The position numbers and the translations under genes are program-made. 64,000 bases of DNA. Source: CADEED01 sp020442965 (GTDB taxonomy: Bacteria > Pseudomonadota > Gammaproteobacteria > Steroidobacterales > Steroidobacteraceae). Below are positions 24,640 through 33,899 of the stretch, one piece after another. The notes beneath the pieces are model-generated. The model had not been told where the DNA came from. It worked only from the letters and a program-made list of their open reading frames with translations, and did no database searches. Within the stretch, counting starts at the first letter, position 1, and each line of letters begins with the position of its first letter. Location: NCBI GenBank assembly GCA_041395525.1, contig JAWLAH010000013.1:1-64000 (forward strand), given 5' to 3'.

Positions 24640-27600
24640 TCAGACGAGCACACGTTCGATCCCGCCAGCATTCGCCGTTCGCACGTAGGCCGCCATCCAA
24701 TCGTCGCCCAAAATGTGTTTGGCGATCTCGACGACGATGTAGTCCGCATCCAGCTCCGCATCGTCATTGTAGCGTTTGAGACCCTGCAAACAGGATGGGC
24801 AGGACGTGAGGACTTTCACGTCACCCGCGAAACCACCGGCGCGTAAAGTTTCGGTGCCGGCACGTAGTTCTTCGGCTTTGCGAAACCGGACTTGCGTCGC
24901 GATGTCCGGCCGGCTGATCGCGAACGTGCCGGACTCACCACAACATCGGTCACTCTTCGCGACGACACCATTGACGTCACTGTTGATCAATCGATTGACA
25001 ACTTCCAGCGGTTGGTAGGTCTTGATCGGCGTGTGGCAAGGATCATGGTAGAGGTAGCGGGTACCGGTCACGTTCTCAAGCCGCACGCCCTTTTCCAATA
25101 GGAACTCGTGAATATCGAGAATGCGCGAGTCGGGGAATATCTTCTCGAATTGATAGCCTTGCAGCTGGTCATAACACGTACCGCAACTGACCACCACTGT
25201 CTTGATGTCGAGATAGTTGAGCGTATTGGCAACGCGATGAAACAGCACGCGATTGTCGGTGATGAGCTGCTCCCCTTTGTCGGCGTCGCCGCTGCCGCGT
25301 TGCGGATAACCGCAGCAGAGATAACCCGGCGGCAGAACCGTCTGCACGCCGACGTGCCACAGCATCGCTTGCGTGGCGAGACCGACTTGCGAGAATAATC
25401 GCTCCGACCCGCAGCCCGGAAAGTAAAACACCGCCTCCGTGTCGCTCGAGGTGCGCACTGGATCGCGGATGATCGGCACGTAATTCTTGTCTTCGATGTC
25501 GAGCAACGCCCGCGCTGTGCGCTTCGGCAAACCGCCCGGCATTTTACGATTGACGAAGTGCACGACCTGTTCAACGATCGGTGCCTTGCCCAAGGTCGCA
25601 GGCGGTCGCCTGTTCTGCGCGGCCGCAGCTACCGACAGGAATTTGTGGGCAGCGCGCTGCGCACGATAACCCCAGTCGATCATCAGCTTGCGCGTCAGCT
25701 TGATGGTCGCTGGATTGCGCGTGTTCAGGAAGAACATCGCCGCGCTCGTACCCGGATTGAACCGCTTCTTGCCCATGCGACGCAACAAATCGCGCATCGC
25801 CATGGAAACATTGCCGAAATCGATATCGACCGGACAGGGCGACTCGCATTTGTGACAAACCGTGCAATGATCCGCCACGTCCGAGAATTCGTCCCAGTGT
25901 CGTAGCGAAACGCCGCGTCGCGTCTGCTCCTCGTAGAGAAACGCCTCGATCAGCAGCGACGTTGCCAGAATCTTGTTGCGCGGCGAGTACAGAAGATTCG
26001 CGCGCGGTACATGCGTCGCGCACACCGGCTTGCACTTGCCACAGCGCAGACAGTCCGAGATCGACTCCGAGATCGTCGCGATCTCGGAGTGTTGCATGAT
26101 CAGCGACTCGAAACCCAGCAACGCGAAACTCGGCGTGTACGCCCGCCGCAAATCTCCACGGGGTAACAACTTGCCGTGATTGAAGTGACCGTTCGGGTCG
26201 ACACGTTGCTTGTACGCGCGAAACGGCGCCAATTCCGCCTCCGTGAGGAACTCGAGCTTCGTGATGCCGATGCCATGTTCGCCCGAGATAACACCGCCGA
26301 GATCGCGCACGATCTGCATGACGCGCGCAACCGCCGCGTTGGCAGCCTTGAGCATGCCGTAGTCGTCGGAATTCACGGGTATGTTGGTATGGACATTGCC
26401 GTCGCCGGCGTGCATATGCAGCGCAATGAATACGCGGCTCTTGAGGACGCGCTGGTGGAGCGCGTCGAATTCCGACCGAACGTGCTGCCAGGCGCTGCCC
26501 GCGAACACGAGTGCCAGCGGCTCGCGCAACTCGCGCCGCCAGGAAACGCGCACGGTGTGATCCTGCAGCAATCGGAACAAGCTGCTGGCGGAAGAACTCG
26601 CCGCCCGTGCCGCGATCTGCGGCGCAAGCTCCCCCAACAAGCTGGCGACCAGATCCTGGCGCAACGAACCCAGCGGCGTGTCGAGATTGTCGAGCAGGTA
26701 ACGCCAGCGTGCCGCGACATGGCCTAACAGCGCGGCAGCGCGCTCCAGTCGGTCGCCGAGCAGATCGTGCAAGGTCGGTGGCGCAATCTGCGCATCCTCA
26801 GGCTGTGCCGCAAGAAAGCCTTGGCGCAAACGCGCTTGCAGCGCATCTAGCAGCACGAGCTTATTCTGGATCGACAGTTCGATATTGATCTTCTCGATCG
26901 CGTCGGTGTAGTCACCGAGACGTTCGAGTGGAATGACGACGTCCTCATTGATCTTGAATGCATTGGTATGCCGCGCGATGGCCGCGGTACGCGCCCGGTC
27001 GAGCCAAAACTGGCGCCGAGCTTGTGTGCTGGTCGCGACGAAACCCTCGCCATTGCGTGCGTTGGCGATCCGCACGATCTCCGAAGCGGCGCGCGCGACC
27101 ACATCCTCGTCATCGCCGACAATATCGCCAATCAGTACCATCTTGGGCAGCGCACCGCGCTTCGATTTGGCCGAATAGCCAACCGCCTTGAGGTAGCGCT
27201 GATCAAGATGCTCGAGACCCGCGAGCTGCGCTTCCCCGGCCGCTTTGCCAATGCGATTCATGTAGTCACGAATCTCGACGATGCTCGGTATGGCCTCGCT
27301 CGGTTGCCCGAAGAACTCCAGACATACCGTACGCGTGGCCTTCGGCATGCGATGCACGATCCAACGAGCCGCCGTGATCAAGCCATCCGCGCCTTCCTTC
27401 TGCACGCCCGGCAGTCCGCCGAGAAACTTGTCGGTTACGTCCTTGCCCAGCCCTGCTTTGCGAAACATCGCACCTGACAACTCCAGCTTTTCGGCCCTGA
27501 GGACACGCGCCTGGTCGGCTGGTTGCTTCCCGTCCTTCCAAGTGAGCTGAAACCGCGCGATCTGCGCTTCGTGAATCTTGCCCAGGTTATGCTCGAGCCG

Positions 27601-28638
27601 CTCGACCTCGAGCCAGTTACCGTCCGGATCGACCATCCGCCACCAAGCCAGATTGTCGACTGCGGTGCCCCAAAGAACAGCCTTCTTGCCACCGGCGTTC
27701 ATCGCGACATTGCCGCCAACGCACGATGCATCAGCCGATGTAGGATCGACCGCGAACACGTAGCCGGCCTGCTCGGCAGCGACCGCGACGCGGCGCGTCA
27801 CGACGCCGGCTGCCGCCCGAATCGTCGGCACGGGCTGCGAGACACCGGGCAGACTAACAAGCTCGACGGCAGTCAATGCTTCGAGCTTCTCGGTATTGAT
27901 GACGACGGAAAACGCCGTCAGCGGAATAGCGCCGCCCGTGTAGCCGGTGCCGCCGCCGCGCGGGATGACTGTCAGGCCAAACTCGATACATGTTCGCACC
28001 AGCGCCGGGATTTCCGCTTCGGCATCCGGCATCAGCACGAACATCGGATACTCCACACGCCAGTCGGTCGCGTCGGTCACGTGAGACACGCGGGCAAAGG
28101 CATCGCTTCGGATGTTGTCGGCGCGGGTATGCTTGAGCAGTGCGCGCCGCACCCGATCGCGTTGTGCCGCAACCACTGCGAAGCGCGCCTCAAATGCGTT
28201 GACCGCATCGAGCGCGGCGCTCAGCAGCTGGCCGACCTTCGCGTCGCGCTCGGAATCATCCGCATCGCGTCGGCGCTCGATCTCCGCCAGTCGATGTCGA
28301 AGCGCACCGATCAGCAGCCGGCGACGCTTCGAATTGCCGGCAAGGTCTTCCTCGAGATAGGGATTGCGTTGCACGACCCAGATATCACCCAGTACCTCAT
28401 ACAACATGCGAGCGGACCGGCCGGTGCGCCGCTGGCCGCGCAATTCGTCCAGCAAGCGCCAGGCATCCCTGCCGAGGACACGAATGACGATCTCACGATC
28501 CGAAAAGGACGTGTAGTTATACGGAATCTCACGCAGCCGTGACTCGCCGCTGCCGACCGCGCCCGCGTCTGCTCCGGGTGTGGACAAAGGGTGCCGCGTC
28601 GCAACGGCATCGAAAGGTAGTGGCAGGGTGGCATTCAT
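24640..28638 (-). CDS. Large FAD-linked oxidase / Fe-S / CCG-domain oxidoreductase (DUF3683-type)
   Basis: A 1332-residue fusion. After an N-terminal domain (about 150 residues, DUF3683-like) comes an FAD_binding_4 domain with VIPRGGGTGYTGGAIPL and CVGGNVAMNAGGKKA (to about residue 330), an FAD-oxidase C-terminal domain with the HMHAGDGNVHTNIPV motif, then two 4Fe-4S motifs (CLRCGKCKPVC at about 860, CTVCHKCESPCP at about 920) and two cysteine-rich CCG motifs (CCGYPQ at about 1105, CCGESG at about 1230). This equals GlcD plus GlcF in one chain. Substrate is probably a 2-hydroxy acid such as D-lactate or glycolate, by family only. The start is the ATG at 28636-28638; the longer frame has no homology. 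Confidence 0.88.
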   Translation of the reverse strand: MNATLPLPFDAVATRHPLSTPGADAGAVGSGESRLREIPYNYTSFSDREIVIRVLGRDAWRLLDELRGQRRTGRSARMLYEVLGDIWVVQRNPYLEEDLAGNSKRRRLLIGALRHRLAEIERRRDADDSERDAKVGQLLSAALDAVNAFEARFAVVAAQRDRVRRALLKHTRADNIRSDAFARVSHVTDATDWRVEYPMFVLMPDAEAEIPALVRTCIEFGLTVIPRGGGTGYTGGAIPLTAFSVVINTEKLEALTAVELVSLPGVSQPVPTIRAAAGVVTRRVAVAAEQAGYVFAVDPTSADASCVGGNVAMNAGGKKAVLWGTAVDNLAWWRMVDPDGNWLEVERLEHNLGKIHEAQIARFQLTWKDGKQPADQARVLRAEKLELSGAMFRKAGLGKDVTDKFLGGLPGVQKEGADGLITAARWIVHRMPKATRTVCLEFFGQPSEAIPSIVEIRDYMNRIGKAAGEAQLAGLEHLDQRYLKAVGYSAKSKRGALPKMVLIGDIVGDDEDVVARAASEIVRIANARNGEGFVATSTQARRQFWLDRARTAAIARHTNAFKINEDVVIPLERLGDYTDAIEKINIELSIQNKLVLLDALQARLRQGFLAAQPEDAQIAPPTLHDLLGDRLERAAALLGHVAARWRYLLDNLDTPLGSLRQDLVASLLGELAPQIAARAASSSASSLFRLLQDHTVRVSWRRELREPLALVFAGSAWQHVRSEFDALHQRVLKSRVFIALHMHAGDGNVHTNIPVNSDDYGMLKAANAAVARVMQIVRDLGGVISGEHGIGITKLEFLTEAELAPFRAYKQRVDPNGHFNHGKLLPRGDLRRAYTPSFALLGFESLIMQHSEIATISESISDCLRCGKCKPVCATHVPRANLLYSPRNKILATSLLIEAFLYEEQTRRGVSLRHWDEFSDVADHCTVCHKCESPCPVDIDFGNVSMAMRDLLRRMGKKRFNPGTSAAMFFLNTRNPATIKLTRKLMIDWGYRAQRAAHKFLSVAAAAQNRRPPATLGKAPIVEQVVHFVNRKMPGGLPKRTARALLDIEDKNYVPIIRDPVRTSSDTEAVFYFPGCGSERLFSQVGLATQAMLWHVGVQTVLPPGYLCCGYPQRGSGDADKGEQLITDNRVLFHRVANTLNYLDIKTVVVSCGTCYDQLQGYQFEKIFPDSRILDIHEFLLEKGVRLENVTGTRYLYHDPCHTPIKTYQPLEVVNRLINSDVNGVVAKSDRCCGESGTFAISRPDIATQVRFRKAEELRAGTETLRAGGFAGDVKVLTSCPSCLQGLKRYNDDAELDADYIVVEIAKHILGDDWMAAYVRTANAGGIERVLV

Positions 28639-28694
28639 TGCGGGAGCTGGTCTCGAGTGTGAGTAGGCCGCAGCGTACGTCGGCCGGTGGTGAT

Positions 28695-29498
28695 TCAATG
28701 GGCAATAATTGGCATGCCGACCGCAATTTGCTGGCCGATACCGCGCATCACGATCGCATTTTGCCCGAATATGACGCCCTTGAGTTGCCGGTCGTAGCGA
28801 TAGGTACGCAGCGTCCGTAACGGTTCGTCGCCCTCCGCCCGGCCAGTGTTCTGATCGACCGTCGTAATCTTGCAACGTTCGCAAGGCTTGACGATGCGAA
28901 GTTCGACGTCACCGATTTGCAATGAACGAATCTCATCCTCCTGGTACGCGCGCGAGCCGCGCAGCACCAGATTCGGGCGAAAGCGCGTCATAGGCAGCGG
29001 CGCGGCCAAGCGCGAATTCAGATCTTCGAGCGAACTTTCAGAAAGTACGAGCACGGCGTACCCGTCGGCGAATTCCGTATGCGCAACCGCAGGCGCGGTG
29101 AATGCCTGATTGCTGACTCTGGCCAGCGCAGGATCGAACGCAACCAAACGCAGCGGTCGGCCACTGACGCGCGAGAACCAGGCCGCGGCGCTATCGCCGC
29201 AGTCGCGACCGCGCACCCTGTCACGCCACAAGCGCACCGCGTGCGACTTCCCGACCGGCGCCAGCGGGACAGACAAATCCGACTCGCCTGGAGCCGCGAC
29301 CACCAGTTCGTGCGATTCGAAGTGCGGGACCACTGTCGCAAGTTGCGGCAATTCGCGCTGAGTCACGAAGCGATCGGCTGGATCCACGAGCATCCAGTGC
29401 CGGTCCCACTCAAACCCGGTGTCCAACAGTCGGCTGGTCTTCAGCGCGATACCGGCGCAAGACTTGATGGGGTAAATGTTGATCGCAGCGACGTGCAT
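28695..29498 (-). CDS. MOSC-domain protein, YcbX-like
   Basis: A 267-residue protein with an MOSC N-terminal beta-barrel domain (INIYPIKSCAGIALKTSRLLDTGFEWDRHWMLVD) and a MOSC core with FRPNLVLRG and the conserved Cys in KPCERCKITTVDQNTG. MOSC proteins bind the molybdenum cofactor; YcbX reduces N-hydroxylated bases in E. coli. The C-terminal 2Fe-2S ferredoxin domain of full-length YcbX is absent, so an external reductase would be needed. The gene lies 56 bases upstream of the FAD/Fe-S oxidoreductase on the same strand. Confidence 0.9.
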   Translation of the reverse strand: MHVAAINIYPIKSCAGIALKTSRLLDTGFEWDRHWMLVDPADRFVTQRELPQLATVVPHFESHELVVAAPGESDLSVPLAPVGKSHAVRLWRDRVRGRDCGDSAAAWFSRVSGRPLRLVAFDPALARVSNQAFTAPAVAHTEFADGYAVLVLSESSLEDLNSRLAAPLPMTRFRPNLVLRGSRAYQEDEIRSLQIGDVELRIVKPCERCKITTVDQNTGRAEGDEPLRTLRTYRYDRQLKGVIFGQNAIVMRGIGQQIAVGMPIIAH

Positions 29499-29524
29499 CG
29501 GATCGATGCTACCCCGATCGAGGT

Positions 29525-31735
29525 CTATTGCTGAAAACTACTGTCGTTCGTTCCGGTAGCAACGTTGACACCCGAGGTGGCGACGCGCACCACGACTCGC
29601 TGTCGGCCCTGCTGTGCCAGCACGTAATCGGGTTGCTCCGCCAGAATCAAATTGTATTCGCGCAGTGCATCGGCCCATTGTCCTTGCGCTTCGAACTGCG
29701 CAGCACGGCGCAGCAGCGGCGCGAGGCGCTGTGCAGTCAACGCCGCCTCGGCGCGCTCCAGCCCGTGATCAGCTTCCAGAGAATCGGGCTTCGCGATCAA
29801 CGCCTTGCCGAACCCGGCACGCGCCGACTTCAGACGTCCGGCACCCAGGTGAACGTAGGCGTCGACCAACTCACGCCCATAAGTCGAATCGCCAACTGAT
29901 CGACGTATTCGCGCCATGCCGTCGCGCGCCGCGCGTTGCCTGCTATCGAGCGCCAGCGCGTGGCTGTAACCTTGCACAGCGCGCGCGTAGTCGCGCGCCT
30001 CTTCTGCTCTTGCAGCATCCGCGAGCAAGGGTCGCACGCCCGCAATGGCCTGTACGCGCCGCAAACCCACTGCGACGGCGGGGTTATTCGGCTCGAGCCG
30101 CTGCACGACTAACAATGCACGCCGTGCGCGTGCCGCGTCGAGGTTGTCCAGCGCTCTGTCGGCGAGTTGCAATTGTGCCGCGACGGACTTGCTCGCTTCG
30201 TCGGCGGCAGCGACCTCGTTCGCTGCGGCAGCTGTCGCGGCTACTTGTGACCGTGCCAGCTCCGCAACGCTCGGACCTGCGTGCTCGACGCGTTCTGCGG
30301 GGACGGGCGCCGGGGTGGCGGACGGCCCGCGCACCTCTGGTACGCGATCGACGTCCAGCGCTGCCTCGCGGGACAGCCAAAGCGCAACACCGACTACCAA
30401 CGCGCCAAAGCCGGCGGCCAACCACTGCCATTTCCTGGCGTGCCGCGGAATCGGTTCGGCCGGGATGGGCACGAGTGCCTTGCTGGCACCGGAGGGTTCG
30501 ATCACCTGAACTGGCAGCGCAATCGGTCGGGTTTGCGGCTCGGGCTCGAGCACCAGCGGAACCTCGATGCCATCGATCATCGGATCTGACGATTCGTCGT
30601 TGGCGGTGGGCGGTAGTACCAGGTAGTCAGGCCCCGCGACCTCTCGATCAGCAGCTCGCTCGTCCACCTCTGCATGGACCTCGCCCGGGACGGACTGCGC
30701 CAGTCCATCGACACAGACGGAATCGTCCTCCAGCCATTCAGCCTCTCCTAACTGCGGGCAATCGGGCGTCGCTGCGACAACGCCTGGCATTGCGCCGGAG
30801 TCGCCGTCATCGACAGGCAGCGCTACGGCGGCTGGCTCGATTCGTTGCACCTCAGCCTGCTCGTCGATGCCAGCTTCCTGCCGGTGATCTGCCTCGACAT
30901 CGACAATCTCGACCGATGCGCCGTCAACGCGCAGAACCGCGGTCTCGGCAAACGACTCGACCTCCAATTCGAGCGGTGGTGGTGCCGGCGGCGACCTGTC
31001 GATCGCCCGGCTTGGCCGTGTCAGGTCCAGTCTTGCAAGTGCCAGCGGCGCGGTGTCGTGGCGTGACGCTTCGAGCTCTGCGCCGATCACATCGAACGAC
31101 AAGGGCGATGCGCCGAAACTGGCGTCATAGACGCGATCGAACAGCGCCCACAAGCGCGGCGGCGCGGCGCGTGCAGCTGCCGCAGTCTTGCCTAACAGTT
31201 CGCTGCCGAGCAGTGAGAAATCGCGCAAGTCTTTACGCACGGCGGCATCGAACTCCTGCCGTGTCCCGCCCGCGAATCGAAAGCCTTTGAGGAGCGCACA
31301 GGTATTCTCGTCGAGCAGCACATTGTGCGGCTGTAGATCGAGGTGCGCGACGCCGACTCGATGCGCATGGCGTAGCGCCTCGGCAATATCAATCAAGACC
31401 GGTACTATTTCGTAGTACGGAGCACCAATGAGGCGGCGTGCGTCGCCGCCGGTGGCCAATTGCATCGGCAACAGCACGGTGGCGCTATCGCGCATCGGTC
31501 GATCGATTACGAGAACATTGGAATGCGCCAGCCTCGCTGCCACTTCGTGAGCGCCAGTCAGTCGACTCCAGTCGTCGGCGCGGCGCAGTTTGTCCGTCCC
31601 AAACAACTCGACGGCGACCACTTCGTGGCGCTGCTCATCGAGCGCACTCCAGACCTCGCCACGCTCAGTCGCGGCGAGCTTCGCCAACAACGCGAAACGG
31701 TCGAACAGCCGAGTTCCCTTCGATCCAATCCCCAT
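29525..31735 (-). CDS. Membrane-anchored pseudokinase with C-terminal TPR region
   Basis: The N-terminal 250 residues have a protein-kinase fold: GVAHLDLQPHNVLLDE matches the catalytic loop (HRDxKxxN, with D and N kept and K changed to Q). The ATP-anchoring VAIK lysine is Glu (VVAVELFG, about residue 43) and the DFG metal motif is KGF (about 150), so catalysis is unlikely. An acidic linker follows, then one transmembrane helix (QWLAAGFGALVVGVALWLS) and a C-terminal region with TPR-like helices (ARDYARAVQGYSHALALDSRQRAARDGMARI, FEAQGQWADALREYNLILAEQPDYVLA). Predicted topology is kinase domain in the cytoplasm and TPRs in the periplasm. I start at MGIGSKGTR; the longer frame adds 21 unconserved residues. 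Confidence 0.78.
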   Translation of the reverse strand: MGIGSKGTRLFDRFALLAKLAATERGEVWSALDEQRHEVVAVELFGTDKLRRADDWSRLTGAHEVAARLAHSNVLVIDRPMRDSATVLLPMQLATGGDARRLIGAPYYEIVPVLIDIAEALRHAHRVGVAHLDLQPHNVLLDENTCALLKGFRFAGGTRQEFDAAVRKDLRDFSLLGSELLGKTAAAARAAPPRLWALFDRVYDASFGASPLSFDVIGAELEASRHDTAPLALARLDLTRPSRAIDRSPPAPPPLELEVESFAETAVLRVDGASVEIVDVEADHRQEAGIDEQAEVQRIEPAAVALPVDDGDSGAMPGVVAATPDCPQLGEAEWLEDDSVCVDGLAQSVPGEVHAEVDERAADREVAGPDYLVLPPTANDESSDPMIDGIEVPLVLEPEPQTRPIALPVQVIEPSGASKALVPIPAEPIPRHARKWQWLAAGFGALVVGVALWLSREAALDVDRVPEVRGPSATPAPVPAERVEHAGPSVAELARSQVAATAAAANEVAAADEASKSVAAQLQLADRALDNLDAARARRALLVVQRLEPNNPAVAVGLRRVQAIAGVRPLLADAARAEEARDYARAVQGYSHALALDSRQRAARDGMARIRRSVGDSTYGRELVDAYVHLGAGRLKSARAGFGKALIAKPDSLEADHGLERAEAALTAQRLAPLLRRAAQFEAQGQWADALREYNLILAEQPDYVLAQQGRQRVVVRVATSGVNVATGTNDSSFQQ

Positions 31736-31826
31736 ATAGCAAGTATGCCACGCGCACATGAAACGCAGCGGCCGCTCTTCGACGCCGCGCGGCGACATAA
31801 GTCAAGTAACGCGGCGCGCGCAACAA

Positions 31827-32630
31827 CTAGCGCGACAGCAGCAGTCGCTCGGCGGCGACGAGATCCTCGCGAGTGTTGACATCGGCGAGGGGCACCTCGA
31901 TCGCATCGGCCACGCGAATGGACAGTCCGATCTCGAGCGCCCGCAGCTGCTCGAGCTTTTCCAGCGACTCGAGCGCCGTCGGCGCGGTGGCCGTCAACTG
32001 CTTCAGTGCAACAACGCGATAGGCGTAAATCCCAAGATGACGCCGTGCGATCGCGAGCAATTCCCGCTCCGGATGATGCCCGATCGAGGTCTGCGTCGAG
32101 CCACCGTCAGCGCGCCCACGCTCTAAGGCTGCATCGCGATCGCAGGGAATCGCTGCACGACTGAAGTAGAGCGCATAGCCGTTCTTGCTCGACACCAATT
32201 TGACGACGTTGCGATCGGCCAGGTCGGCGCGCCGACGCAGCGGCGCGGCGAGAGTAGCCATCTGAGCAGCGGGATCATCGCGTAGCAGATGCGCCACCTG
32301 GTCGATGACGCGCGGCGGCATCAAAGGCTCGTCACCCTGAACGTTGACGACGATGCTATTCGGCTCCCAGGCTCGAGCCAGGGCAACCTCGGCAATGCGA
32401 TCCGTGCCGCTGGCATGTTCGCTGCGTGTCATCACCACCTTGGCGCCAAAGTGGAGCGCGACGCGTTCGATACGCTCGTCGTCGGTTGCAATCCAGACTT
32501 CGCTCGCGCCGCTCGCAACCGCTCGCTCGTGTACCCACTGCAGGAGCGGCTTGCCGGCTATCGTCAGCAGCGCCTTGCCGGGTAAACGGACCGAACCGTA
32601 GCGCGCAGGGATGACGACCCGGAACGTCAC
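31827..32630 (-). CDS. kdsB: 3-deoxy-manno-octulosonate cytidylyltransferase
   Basis: A 267-residue CMP-KDO synthetase: it activates KDO with CTP for the lipid A inner core. The N-terminus FRVVIPARYGSVRLPGKALLTIAGKPLLQWV is the nucleotidyl-transferase signature, followed by WIATDDERI and VVNVQGDEPLMPP (metal-binding Asp). It is the end of the exbB-exbD-msbA-lpxK-trm112-kdsB operon, seven bases after the trm112 stop. Confidence 0.97.
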   Translation of the reverse strand: MTFRVVIPARYGSVRLPGKALLTIAGKPLLQWVHERAVASGASEVWIATDDERIERVALHFGAKVVMTRSEHASGTDRIAEVALARAWEPNSIVVNVQGDEPLMPPRVIDQVAHLLRDDPAAQMATLAAPLRRRADLADRNVVKLVSSKNGYALYFSRAAIPCDRDAALERGRADGGSTQTSIGHHPERELLAIARRHLGIYAYRVVALKQLTATAPTALESLEKLEQLRALEIGLSIRVADAIEVPLADVNTREDLVAAERLLLSR

Positions 32631-32637
32631 GTGACGG

Positions 32638-32826
32638 TCAGCGCGCCAGCAGGGGGTCGTCGTGCACCAATTGACGCGCCTCCTCTTCCAGCATCACTGG
32701 CACGCCGTCAACGATGGGAAAGGCAAGCCGGTCCGCGCGGCACACCAGCACCTTGGCGCTGCGCGCGTGCTGCAGGGGTCCCTTGCAGAGCGGGCAAGCG
32801 AGAATATCCAGCAGTCGATGGTCCAC
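32638..32826 (-). CDS. Trm112/YcaR family small protein
   Basis: A 62-residue protein with LLDILACPLCKGPLQ and LAFPIVDGVPVMLEEEAR, the Trm112-like (UPF0434) signature. Only the first Cys pair (CPLC) and one later Cys (LVCR) are kept, so zinc binding may be partial. It sits between lpxK and kdsB, the conserved location of E. coli ycaR. Homologues act as methyltransferase partners in eukaryotes; the bacterial role is not settled. Confidence 0.93.
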   Translation of the reverse strand: MDHRLLDILACPLCKGPLQHARSAKVLVCRADRLAFPIVDGVPVMLEEEARQLVHDDPLLAR

Positions 32827-32858
32827 TTGTTAGTGCCTCTCATTCTCAACGAGCGGGG

Positions 32859-33899
32859 TCAAGCAGGGGCCTGACGGATGGTAGCGGTGATCGCAGCGAG
32901 CAATTCAGTAGCCTCGAGCGCATTGAAATGCGCGCTCACAGGCAAGTACCATAACCGCTCGTCGCCCAAGCCTGCGCATTTTACGGCATCCTTCTCGGTC
33001 ATCAGCACTGGCGCATCATCTGCAAACCTCAGATCCGCCAATACGAGCGGATGATGATCCGGCAGTGGATGCTCGAGGACCTCGAGACCGGCTGCTCGCA
33101 GCTGGCCGAAGAATCGTTGTGGATTGCCGATCCCCGCGACCGCATGCACCGGCTGCCCCCGAAAAGACGCGAGCGACCGCAACGCGCCGCGGCCCGACAG
33201 TGCCAAGGCATCCCCCGGCAACAACGTCATCGTCAGCGCGGCACGGCCGGGCGGCAGACGCACGCGAGTCAGCCAGTCCGCGCCGTTCACGACCACGAAT
33301 CCCACGCGGCGCAAGCGGCGCAGCGGTTCGCGCAGCGGACCCGCCGGCAGCAGCTGGCCATTGCCGAAGCCCCGCTCCCCGTCGACGACCACGATTTCGA
33401 GATCGCGCGCCAGTGCGTAGTGCTGCAGACCATCGTCACTGACGATCACATCAACACCCGCCGCAACGGCCGTCCGCGCAGCGGCGACCCGGTCGTGACC
33501 GACGAATACCCGCGCCTGCGTGCGTTTGGCGATCAACACAGGCTCGTCGCCCACGGCGCGCGGATCGCTGCGTGCCGTAACCGCACGCACGTCGCGGTCA
33601 ACGCCGCCGTAGCCACGCGAAATGACGCCGACCGAATAACCCTGGCGCTGCAGGTGCGTGGCGATGTAGATGACGAGTGGCGTCTTGCCCGTGCCACCGA
33701 CAGTCAGGTTGCCAACCACGACGACCGGCCGCCCGACCGACTCTGACGAGACAAGACCAAGCCGATAGCACAAACGTCGCAACGCCGTGACCGCTGCAAA
33801 TATCCAGGCCAATGGTCGTAGCCACGCACCACCGCGACCCCGGCCATACCACACGGATTCGAGCCAGGACTGGCCCGTGCGTCCCACCGCCCGACTCAC
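32859..33899 (-). CDS. lpxK: Tetraacyldisaccharide 4'-kinase
   Basis: A 346-residue LpxK phosphorylates the 4' position of the lipid A precursor at the inner membrane. The P-loop is VVGNLTVGGTGKTPLVIYIA, preceded by a membrane-associated N-terminal helix (PLAWIFAAVTALRRLCYRLG), and a second conserved segment is VISRGYGG. Its start overlaps the msbA stop by four bases (ATGA), so translation is coupled. Confidence 0.97.
   Translation of the reverse strand: MSRAVGRTGQSWLESVWYGRGRGGAWLRPLAWIFAAVTALRRLCYRLGLVSSESVGRPVVVVGNLTVGGTGKTPLVIYIATHLQRQGYSVGVISRGYGGVDRDVRAVTARSDPRAVGDEPVLIAKRTQARVFVGHDRVAAARTAVAAGVDVIVSDDGLQHYALARDLEIVVVDGERGFGNGQLLPAGPLREPLRRLRRVGFVVVNGADWLTRVRLPPGRAALTMTLLPGDALALSGRGALRSLASFRGQPVHAVAGIGNPQRFFGQLRAAGLEVLEHPLPDHHPLVLADLRFADDAPVLMTEKDAVKCAGLGDERLWYLPVSAHFNALEATELLAAITATIRQAPA

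Noticed and set aside
27523..28542. A 339-codon open frame opposite the FAD domain of the large oxidoreductase
   Set aside because: It mirrors a strongly conserved FAD-binding region; no start signal and no domain.
29614..31290. A 558-codon open frame opposite the pseudokinase gene
   Set aside because: Extremely Arg/Pro-rich translation without domains, antisense to a recognisable kinase-like/TPR protein; a composition shadow.
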